Assembly: GCA_038230955.1 (NCBI GenBank) | Contig: JBBRMG010000007.1 | Coordinates: forward strand, 1 to 46,077 | DNA length: 46,077 nt | Direction of reading: 5' to 3' | Source: JBBRMG01 sp038230955 | GTDB taxonomy: Bacteria > Patescibacteriota > Doudnabacteria > UBA920 | Shown here: positions 39,904 through 46,077 of the stretch, piece after piece | Position numbering within the stretch: position 1 is the stretch's first letter | How the letters are laid out: every line of letters starts with the position of its first letter | Notes under the pieces: generated by a model | What the model was told of the DNA's origin: nothing | Database searches by the model: none | What the model saw: the letters and a program-made list of their open reading frames with translations, nothing else | Translations under genes and position numbers: made by a program

Positions 39904-41274
39904 TTATTCCAAATCTCCTATCGAACCCATATACATTAACTTCGCTGGATCCCATTCATCCAATCGACCCGAAAGAATAGACTGCACATCACGAACAGTA
40001 TCGGCGCGCTTTACGTATGCGCCAGCTCTAGAAGTTTGGTTGGTAACCATGAAAGCATTTTGCGTCATGTAATTTAGAAGCATTCGAGACCTTCGATAAA
40101 TAATTCTGTCCTCAGGCGACAATTCCTGCTCACCGGCAATCGATACTATCTTATCCAAAAAATTAAACTTCGAAAGGATCTTTACCGATTCAAGATAAGC
40201 TTCGTAGTGCTCCCGACCAATAAAATTTGGATTCATAAGCCCGGAGGATGAAGCAAGAATATCAACTGCTGGCCTTCTGCCTTCTTCGGCAACGCTTCTT
40301 GACAAAATTATTTGTGAATCAAAGTAAGGAGTTAAAGATTGCACACCGCTGTCTGTAAAATCATCAGCGGGCACATAAACTGCCTCCACTGTAGTTATAG
40401 AGCCATTCCCAGATGACACCAGTCGCTCCTGAAAAATTCCGATATCACTGGTCAGGGTCGGTTGATACCCATCCTCTGAAGGAATAGTGTTCAGAAGCGT
40501 TGAGAGCTCATTTCCCGCCTGAATAAAGCGGTAAGCATTGTCTACAAAGAATAAAACATCGCGGTCTTCCTCGTCGCGAAAGTACTCCGCCAAAGACGCG
40601 GCGGCATATCCTGTTCTAAATCGCACAGCCGGACGCTCATTCATTTGCCCAAACACTAAGGCTACGTTGGGCAAAACATTATTTTCGGTTAGATTCTCAA
40701 GCATTTCTTTTGCTTCTCGAATACGCTCCCCGATCCCAGCAAAAATATTGATACCTTTGTGAAAGATCGAAACATTGTGCATGAGTTCTGTCAAAATAAT
40801 GGTTTTACCCACTCCTGCACCCCCAAAGATACCTATCTTTCCACCCTTCAAAAAGGGCGTGAAAAAGTCCACCACCTTGATTCCTGTCTCTAAAATTTCT
40901 CTGCTAACTTTTGCCGATTGATAGTTTGGCCCATTACCATAAATAGATTTCATTTTCTGGGACTTTATTTCTCCCTTACCGTCTTGAGCAGTGCCAAAAA
41001 CATCAATCACACGGCCTAAAAGTTCGCTGCCCACGGGAATATTAATTGTGTCAAAAAGACGCAAAACTTTGGCTCCCCGGTAAAGCTTGGTGGGGTCTGT
41101 AAATGAGATGCAATAGACCGTATCTGTAGCACTCGAACCATAAACTTCAAGGCGAACGGTATTATCCTCAGCTAAAGTTAATAGTTCATGACGGGAAGGT
41201 TTTCCGGCTGCAAACGACACTTCTACCAGGTCACCTACGATACCGGTTATCACTCCATTGCTCTCATCTGCCAT
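39904..41274 (-). CDS. atpD: ATP synthase beta subunit
   Basis: 456 residues, the catalytic F1 subunit. Walker A GGAGVGKT at 151-158, catalytic Glu in AGIGERIREAKEM (Glu183), Walker B-like LFFVDNAYRF and the SSGLMNP and ELSPEDRIIYRRSRM regions near the C-terminus. Slightly shorter than typical (about 460-480). The ATG has AAGGAGGT 6 nt upstream (41281-41288), one of the few good ribosome sites in the window, in line with the three-copy stoichiometry. Transcribed after atpG, coupled to atpC. Confidence 0.98.
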   Translation of the reverse strand: MADESNGVITGIVGDLVEVSFAAGKPSRHELLTLAEDNTVRLEVYGSSATDTVYCISFTDPTKLYRGAKVLRLFDTINIPVGSELLGRVIDVFGTAQDGKGEIKSQKMKSIYGNGPNYQSAKVSREILETGIKVVDFFTPFLKGGKIGIFGGAGVGKTIILTELMHNVSIFHKGINIFAGIGERIREAKEMLENLTENNVLPNVALVFGQMNERPAVRFRTGYAAASLAEYFRDEEDRDVLFFVDNAYRFIQAGNELSTLLNTIPSEDGYQPTLTSDIGIFQERLVSSGNGSITTVEAVYVPADDFTDSGVQSLTPYFDSQIILSRSVAEEGRRPAVDILASSSGLMNPNFIGREHYEAYLESVKILSKFNFLDKIVSIAGEQELSPEDRIIYRRSRMLLNYMTQNAFMVTNQTSRAGAYVKRADTVRDVQSILSGRLDEWDPAKLMYMGSIGDLE

Positions 41275-41280
41275 TTCTTG

Positions 41281-41288
41281 ACCTCCTT
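41281..41288 (-). promoter_or_regulatory. Strong Shine-Dalgarno of atpD
   Basis: AAGGAGGT, 6 nt before the ATG at 41274. Together with the GNGA genes this is one of the few clear ribosome sites in the window. Confidence 0.8.
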
Positions 41289-41320
41289 TGTGTTTTAAAT
41301 CTTAAATTTGGCATTTGAAT

Positions 41321-42205
41321 CTATCTACCTCCAACTGTAAAAATCCCGGCATTGCCCCACAGCCCTCGTGCTCCATAAAGTTGGGTTTGTTTTCTATTAT
41401 TAACATCCTTATTTAGTCTCAATTTAAATTTTGCCAGCTGAGAATATGCAAGGTTAATCCGCTCAGCGATTGCACCAATTTCAAAAATCTTAACTGCTAC
41501 AGCGTTTTTCGTAAGCCCAGTCTCATAAAGTTTCTGCAAAAAGTTACTGGCTATAATTTGCTTCTCCAAAAGGGCCAAGGCATTATTTTCGCGAGGCTCA
41601 AAGTCATACTTTTTAACCTGGGTTACATTTGCAACTACCACATTTTTAGAAATATCCTCTCGTTTAAGTTCTGTTGTTAAGATACTTTTATATTGTCCAT
41701 AGTAAATTACGATTTCAGCGTACTGAACGATCTGCTCATTAACCCTAGTAATTATGTTCCAGTCGGGTTTATCGTCACTAAAATCAAAATAAACCGCATT
41801 TGGCGCATTGAAGCCTGCTTTAGCTAGTAGATCCTTACCTACTTCTCCGACAACAATTGCATCGGCCCCACCCTGCCTGAACTCAGCAATAAAGAGCTTG
41901 ACCAAAGAATTAATCAAATTTCCCCAATACTTACTCTCAGAAGAAACCAGAATTAAAACTTTCTTTTTTTTAGGCACCCTATATGCCGCCGAAAGCAGCA
42001 AATCTTTATTTTTTTTGCCAGAAACTGCAGCTACTTTTGCGGAGCTATAAGTTTCTTGGGCTTCGCGCAGATAATTGCCAAGCTTAGACATTTCCTCTCT
42101 GTTAACGTCCATCTTTCGTGCCGCAGTGTGTTCAAAAACACGAGTTATAGAGGAAATGTTCTCTAGTGATTCTTCGAGTTTTTTCAAAAGCAGTTTGGAA
42201 TTCAC
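41321..42205 (-). CDS. atpG: ATP synthase gamma subunit, divergent
   Basis: 294 residues. Identified by position between atpA and atpD and by its N- and C-terminal helices (residues 1-60: LEESLENISSITRVFEHTAARKM; residues 235-270: EIGAIAERINLAYSQLAKFKLRLNKDVNN), which form the coiled-coil rotor shaft, with a middle Rossmann-like part (VLILVSSESKYWGNLINSL, AIVVGEVGKDLL). Sequence is very divergent, and the C-terminus continues past the expected end with RKQTQLYGARGLWGN..., so the shaft end is unusual. GTG start; no clear Shine-Dalgarno. Confidence 0.9.
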   Translation of the reverse strand: MNSKLLLKKLEESLENISSITRVFEHTAARKMDVNREEMSKLGNYLREAQETYSSAKVAAVSGKKNKDLLLSAAYRVPKKKKVLILVSSESKYWGNLINSLVKLFIAEFRQGGADAIVVGEVGKDLLAKAGFNAPNAVYFDFSDDKPDWNIITRVNEQIVQYAEIVIYYGQYKSILTTELKREDISKNVVVANVTQVKKYDFEPRENNALALLEKQIIASNFLQKLYETGLTKNAVAVKIFEIGAIAERINLAYSQLAKFKLRLNKDVNNRKQTQLYGARGLWGNAGIFTVGGR

Positions 42206-42249
42206 GGTTTAATATCTAATATACCCTAACTTAATAAAAAAGGAGAATC

Positions 42250-43833
42250 TTAGCTTGTTGTCGGAGTAGGCTTGGATTTCTGAGAGTTTTGGGAATTCAA
42301 AATGTCTACCACAGATTTGTCCGCAGCACCTAAACTGGGTGCTATAACTAGCTTCTCAGCCGGCCTTCCCAACACTTTTTCAAAATATGTCATGTTAACC
42401 GTGATCAGATTTTTTAATTGATCAAGGGTTTTACATCCCTCAAGAGAAAGAATAAATTTATCGATTTTATTTCCGTTTGCCAACTCAAACAGTTTTGCAA
42501 CTTCCCCCTCAATTATTTTCCCTTCTTTTTGTGCCCAGAAATCGGCAATATAGAGTCCGATTATGATTATTTGCAAGTTCCTAGTATATATAATATTGGC
42601 GTCCTGATTAAAAATTATATCGAGTTTGGCGCTGTTTTTGATGTACTGCATAGTCAGCGGTGTAAGCTCTACACCAAATCGGCCAAGCTCCTCTGCCCGC
42701 CTTGCTTGGGTAATTCTCCGAATAATCTCAAAATTAATTTCCCTCTCAAGCGGCGATTTAGTTTGGTTACCGACGCGGGAAACCGAAAGTGTGAACGAAA
42801 CAGCTGGATGTCGTCCTTTTTTTAGCTCCGCCGAATCAAAAAAAATGTGCCCGTCGGTCATAGCCATCAAATTTGTTTGTATGTAGCCGGAAAGATCGCC
42901 ATCTAACGTTTCTGCAATTGGCAAAAGCGTAATGCTTGCCTCCTGACCATTGTCTAAACGAATATTTCCTGCCCTTTCCACCAAACGTGCATGCATATGG
43001 AAAATATCTCCGGGGTAAGACTGTCGACCGGGTGGCCTCCGAGAAAGTAGTGATATTTCTCGATAAAACTTCGCATGCATTGTCAGGTCGTCGAAAACAA
43101 CCAGTACATCTTGTCCGGCGTCTCGAAAGTGCTCGGCAATTGACATAGCCGAAAAAGGAGCCAAATAAACCATGGGGGCTGGGTCAGAACTGGAAGCTGC
43201 AATCATTATGACTTTGTCAAAAACTCCCATCGATTTTAAATATTCCTCAACAAATTTGGTGTCAGACTTTTTTTTGCCCACCGAAACAAAAATGCAAATT
43301 TTTCCCTCTCGCACCTGATTAACAACAGCCTGCAGAGCAAAAGTCGTTTTTCCGGTTTTTGGATCTCCCAAAATTAGCTGTCTCTGCCCATGGCCGAGTG
43401 GGTAAAGCATGTCAACGGACATAACTCCGGTCACCAAAGATCGCTTAACCCTCGCCCGACGAGTAATTCCAGGAGCTGGTGGATCTACATTTCTATATTT
43501 GAAGAGTTTGGAGTCAATTAACCCCAAATGATCTTGGCTAACTCCAAACGGATCAATGATTCTACCCAAAAAACTATCTGAAACTGGTACTTGAAAATAC
43601 TCATTTGTGCGCACAACTTTCATATCATGAATGATGTCTCTACCTTCAAAGATCATGACTTCAACCAGTTCCGGCAAGACAGCGTTTACAATCCCAACCA
43701 TCCCATTTTCCGTAACTACAAGCTCGTTAATCCGCACATTTGGAAGACCATTAACGTAGAAAATAGAAGAAATAATCGACTGCACATAGCCAATCTCCCC
43801 AGTTTCTTTAAAGTATGATTCAAAATCTTTCAT
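42250..43833 (-). CDS. atpA: ATP synthase alpha subunit
   Basis: 527 residues, the non-catalytic nucleotide-binding F1 subunit. The P-loop is GDPKTGKT (156-163), where most bacteria have GDRQTGKT. The blocks GRIIDPFG, GVMSVDMLYPLGHGQRQLILG, VFDDLTMHAKFYREISLLSRRPPGRQSYPGDIF (a canonical alpha stretch) and SVSRVGNQTK are present. The C-terminus ends in a Ser/Pro/Lys tail. Its stop lies 44 nt before atpG. Confidence 0.98.
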   Translation of the reverse strand: MKDFESYFKETGEIGYVQSIISSIFYVNGLPNVRINELVVTENGMVGIVNAVLPELVEVMIFEGRDIIHDMKVVRTNEYFQVPVSDSFLGRIIDPFGVSQDHLGLIDSKLFKYRNVDPPAPGITRRARVKRSLVTGVMSVDMLYPLGHGQRQLILGDPKTGKTTFALQAVVNQVREGKICIFVSVGKKKSDTKFVEEYLKSMGVFDKVIMIAASSSDPAPMVYLAPFSAMSIAEHFRDAGQDVLVVFDDLTMHAKFYREISLLSRRPPGRQSYPGDIFHMHARLVERAGNIRLDNGQEASITLLPIAETLDGDLSGYIQTNLMAMTDGHIFFDSAELKKGRHPAVSFTLSVSRVGNQTKSPLEREINFEIIRRITQARRAEELGRFGVELTPLTMQYIKNSAKLDIIFNQDANIIYTRNLQIIIIGLYIADFWAQKEGKIIEGEVAKLFELANGNKIDKFILSLEGCKTLDQLKNLITVNMTYFEKVLGRPAEKLVIAPSLGAADKSVVDILNSQNSQKSKPTPTTS

Positions 43834-43839
43834 ACCTAA

Positions 43840-44376
43840 TTAGTTAACAAACTTTTTCAAAACACTTTCGAGCTGTATGTCCAATGTTTGTCGCGATATT
43901 CTTCCTTCAAACTCAAAAACAGCCCCGCCAACTATATACTCGTCGACCAAAACATCAAGTATCGCTTTCTTCCCAAGTAAATTGCTTATCTGGGTGGAAA
44001 TTTTCTCAATAAAATTATTTGTTGGAGAAAAAGCCAAAGTTACCTTAACCTGAGGTAAACGTTTCAAGTATTCAATTAGATCATGCAGAAAATTTAGCTG
44101 ATTTTTGTCGCCTGTGGGCTCCGCTCCCATTTTTTCAATTTCATCAAACAACAAAAGCGTGCTGCTAGTCGTAAAATCTCGAGCTTTTTGCGAAATAAAG
44201 CCCTCCTTCGCACGAAAAAGAGAGCGTTCAATAAGGGCCAAATCGTCTAATATTCGCAGCAAAGCTCGAGTATCGAAGATAATACTCTCAAATGGTTTAA
44301 AGGCGCTCGCCATATCAGCCTTTTTGATAAGAGCAGGTGCAACAACAGTTGATTTAGGGAGTTCTTTTTTTATCAT
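43840..44376 (-). CDS. atpH: ATP synthase delta subunit
   Basis: 178 residues, the F1 stator subunit (OSCP type). Assigned from its place between atpF and atpA and the C-terminal block KVTLAFSPTNNFIEKISTQISNLLGKKAILDVLVDEYIVGGAVFEFEGRISRQTLD, which fits the delta/OSCP pattern (I-x-x-x-L-G-K-x-V, then IGG-x-x-x-x-x-x-x-x-D-x-S). The N-terminal half is divergent. ATGA overlap with atpF. Confidence 0.88.
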   Translation of the reverse strand: MIKKELPKSTVVAPALIKKADMASAFKPFESIIFDTRALLRILDDLALIERSLFRAKEGFISQKARDFTTSSTLLLFDEIEKMGAEPTGDKNQLNFLHDLIEYLKRLPQVKVTLAFSPTNNFIEKISTQISNLLGKKAILDVLVDEYIVGGAVFEFEGRISRQTLDIQLESVLKKFVN

Positions 44377-44918
44377 CCAAATACTCGATCCTTTTTGGCT
44401 CGCTCGAGTGCTTTACTTACTAAATCTTCATGCTCAGAAAGGCTGATTGCCCGCCCAATTACCTCGCGAGCCGCCGAAAAAACAATCTGGCGAATCTCTG
44501 AGTCAATTTTTTCCAGTTTATTTTTTCTATACTCGTCAATTTCATGCTCAACTCGAGCCAGGGAATTTGCTACAAAAAATTGGCTCTCTTTTACCTGCTC
44601 TTCTTCTTGTTTCTGGATAAAATTACTAATCTCCAAACTTTTCTCTTGAGTCAGCTTGGCCATCGCCAAGGCAAATTTCTTAACTTCGCCTTCAATATTT
44701 GAACTTGAGGCTCGAGTTATTTCTTCAATCTTGGCAAGAGCCAACTCTTCAATTTTATTAGATAAATCGCTGCGAAAATTTTTATCCGAAGCTAAAAATT
44801 TCTCCTCGTCGTGATAAGTATTTTTAATTTTTAGATAAATGAGAATTAGCAAAACTACACAAACGGCAGACAAACCAAGTGCGCTATAACTAATAATTTC
44901 AGTCGGCAGTAGTAACAT
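44373..44918 (-). CDS. atpF: ATP synthase b subunit
   Basis: 181 residues: one N-terminal transmembrane helix (IISYSALGLSAVCVVLLILIYL, about 8-30), then a charged alpha-helical stretch with heptad-like spacing and many Glu/Lys (residues 50-175, including IEELALAKIEEIT and VIGRAISLSEHEDLVSKAL). This is the plan of the F0 stator b subunit. Sequence identity to well-known b subunits is low by eye, and the role rests on topology and operon position. TGA overlaps the ATG of atpH. Confidence 0.85.
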   Translation of the reverse strand: MLLLPTEIISYSALGLSAVCVVLLILIYLKIKNTYHDEEKFLASDKNFRSDLSNKIEELALAKIEEITRASSSNIEGEVKKFALAMAKLTQEKSLEISNFIQKQEEEQVKESQFFVANSLARVEHEIDEYRKNKLEKIDSEIRQIVFSAAREVIGRAISLSEHEDLVSKALERAKKDRVFG

Positions 44919-44957
44919 TTTAAATCTTAAATATTAATTCTGAGCTCTTAAGATGAA

Positions 44958-45689
44958 TCATTTTCCCAAAAATATTATAGCGGCTGCAGCACCAAAACCT
45001 AAAGCCATTATAAGAACTACAACAAATCCGGACACAAACATGCTTCTCATAATTTGGGCGCGAGCCAGGGGGTTTCTGCCAATTGCTACTACGCCCGAGT
45101 TGACCATTCTAATAAATGCCACTATTCCTCCCGTCAAAATAATGGCAGCAAGAATCATCGCAAAAGATAGCTTGAGTTTTGCGGGATCAGAAACGATTGT
45201 GCCCAAAAACCCTTTTGATACAGCTGTCGCACTTGCACCAACCTGTCTATATCCAATCTCAATTTGTACGTTAACCAAACTGTCTGACCCACCCGCTTTC
45301 AAAGCCTTTCCTAATACATAGCCAGAATCAGTTGCCTTTTGAGCAACCCCAGCCGTTTTACTTGAAGTCAAAAAATCGCCTGCCGAGACGTTGCCGTTAA
45401 CTTTTACCTGCGCTTCGCCACTGGTCGCAACAGCTTTAGTCTTGTCGCTTTTGGGCTCAACCGACAAAATTGGTGCATCTACAATCACTCCGACCATTGC
45501 TGAATCATAATCAACGGCTGATCTTTTAAGTGAACCGTCACTGGCAACCGAAATGATGTTACCGGCAACTGCAGCCGAATCATTTATTTCCCGATTGACC
45601 GCAACGGCTGTTAAGCTTTGGGCAAAAACATTGCCCATAAAAAACCAGCACAGACTAAATAAAATTGTTACTGAGACGACAACTTTCAC
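44958..45689 (-). CDS. Secreted/membrane protein with subunit-c-like C-terminal hairpin
   Basis: 243 residues. Signal peptide (about 1-23, ending NVFAQS), an extracytoplasmic domain (about 25-150, beta-rich, GSAxx-type blocks), then two transmembrane helices (about 172-195 and 215-238) joined by SGVVAIGRNPLARAQIMRSM. The loop (G-R-N-P, then an Arg) and helix order recall ATP synthase subunit c (A-R-Q/N-P turn). But aligned to c, the second helix has Val where the proton-binding Glu/Asp should be; no acidic residue lies in either helix. It sits at the atp operon head, where c and a would be expected, and neither a canonical c nor subunit a is present. It may be a c-derived or unrelated accessory subunit. 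GTG start. Confidence 0.65.
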   Translation of the reverse strand: MKVVVSVTILFSLCWFFMGNVFAQSLTAVAVNREINDSAAVAGNIISVASDGSLKRSAVDYDSAMVGVIVDAPILSVEPKSDKTKAVATSGEAQVKVNGNVSAGDFLTSSKTAGVAQKATDSGYVLGKALKAGGSDSLVNVQIEIGYRQVGASATAVSKGFLGTIVSDPAKLKLSFAMILAAIILTGGIVAFIRMVNSGVVAIGRNPLARAQIMRSMFVSGFVVVLIMALGFGAAAAIIFLGK

Positions 45690-45769
45690 AACAAATTAAT
45701 ATTAACACTTAGTATATTTTTTCGTTATAAAGGTTAAAATCGGCTCTTTACACGAGGGTAACATATATA

Positions 45770-45789
45770 CTCTTTGATATATCATAGAG
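45770..45789. repeat. 20-bp palindrome upstream of the atp operon
   Basis: TGATATATCA (45775-45784), a perfect 10-bp palindrome, flanked by CTCT/AGAG arms (with one unpaired base on each side). It lies between leuS and the c-like gene. Operator or weak hairpin; no T-run, so not a clear terminator. Confidence 0.4.
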
Positions 45790-45802
45790 GTACTTTTATG
45801 TA

Positions 45803-46077
45803 TCAGGAAACAACGATGTTTAGGATCTTATCTTGAACAAATATCAGCTTGCTAATCGAACCCGAAATGTGTTTTTTCACTTTTTGAGAATTTTTAGCCA
45901 TTTTCTCCAGCTCGTTTTTAGTCGTTCCTCGCTCCACTTCAAAACTTTCCCTCACCTTACCGTTTACCTGAACGATAACAACTACCCTATCCGACTTTGT
46001 TAACTCGTCGGCAAACTCTGGCCATTTACTTAAGTGAACTGAATTAAATGTTGAACCGGCAAAAAACCTTTGATATA
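45803..46077 (-). CDS. leuS: Leucyl-tRNA synthetase, C-terminal part (partial)
   Basis: The last 91 codons of leuS, running off the right edge. The sequence has SVHLSKWPEFADELT, then VIVQVNGKVRESFEV, KNELEKMAKNSQKV and KLIFVQDKILNIVVS, the hallmark C-terminal tRNA-binding block of bacterial LeuS (V-V-Q-V-N-G-K-x-R ... K-x-I-x-V-x-x-K-L-x-N-I-V). Stop at 45803. It charges tRNA-Leu. The atp genes follow on the same strand after about 110 nt. Confidence 0.95.
   Translation of the reverse strand, partial: YQRFFAGSTFNSVHLSKWPEFADELTKSDRVVVIVQVNGKVRESFEVERGTTKNELEKMAKNSQKVKKHISGSISKLIFVQDKILNIVVS

Overview
The window looks like a chromosomal segment of a Candidate Phyla Radiation (Patescibacteria) bacterium, most plausibly of the Microgenomates type. 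Evidence: no detectable outer-membrane proteins, many single-pass 'cytoplasmic tail + TM + extracellular' proteins, sortase plus LAxTG substrate, small single-pass proteins, dockerin-tailed exoproteins, a divergent compact ATP synthase operon and short or absent mRNA leaders. TGA is used as a stop (several ATGA overlaps), so the standard bacterial code fits. The taxon is inferred; no 16S or marker search was possible. Almost every gene lies on the minus strand; only a type IV pilin (275-826) and a putative zinc-metalloprotease lipoprotein (33390-34826) are on the plus strand. No intergenic stretch exceeds 300 bases.

Layout. 1-2132: start of a secreted protein, a divergent type IV pilin, and a CAP-domain protein coupled to a small membrane protein. 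2247-6641: three tandem genes for secreted proteins built from an Asn/Thr-rich repeat (here called GNGA repeat, period about 89 residues in two of them, with Cys clusters between units). They have strong Shine-Dalgarno sites, unlike most genes here, and two have structured leaders. 6913-10139: membrane and secreted proteins, a DUF2292-like protein, and a sortase whose gene overlaps that of its likely LAxTG substrate. 10234-15008: housekeeping block (ndk, M16 peptidase, metallophosphoesterase, argS).

15034-37781: an exoprotein island of nine dockerin-type proteins: a metzincin (M11-like), an SGNH esterase, a PQQ-type sugar dehydrogenase, a subtilisin, a lysozyme/transglycosylase-like protein, two paralogs carrying an unrecognised conserved domain of about 350 residues, and two non-enzymatic ones. 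They share PA14, Ig-like, TSP3-like Ca-binding and dockerin modules. No cohesin is visible in the window. Small single-pass proteins are interspersed.

37834-39582: small membrane proteins, an SprT-like zincin and an SH3-like membrane protein. 39630-45689: ATP synthase genes in the order c-like fusion, atpF, atpH, atpA, atpG, atpD, atpC (transcribed leftwards). The first is an unusual protein with a signal peptide, an extracytoplasmic domain and a subunit-c-like hairpin that lacks the conserved carboxylate; no subunit a is present. 45803-end: C-terminal part of leuS.

Regulation. Many genes have a good TTGACA-like -35, a 15-18 nt spacer and a -10 only 6-15 nt before the start codon, which predicts leaderless or nearly leaderless mRNAs. 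Three exoprotein genes share a conserved promoter plus 5' leader. Clear Shine-Dalgarno sites are confined to the GNGA-repeat genes and atpD.
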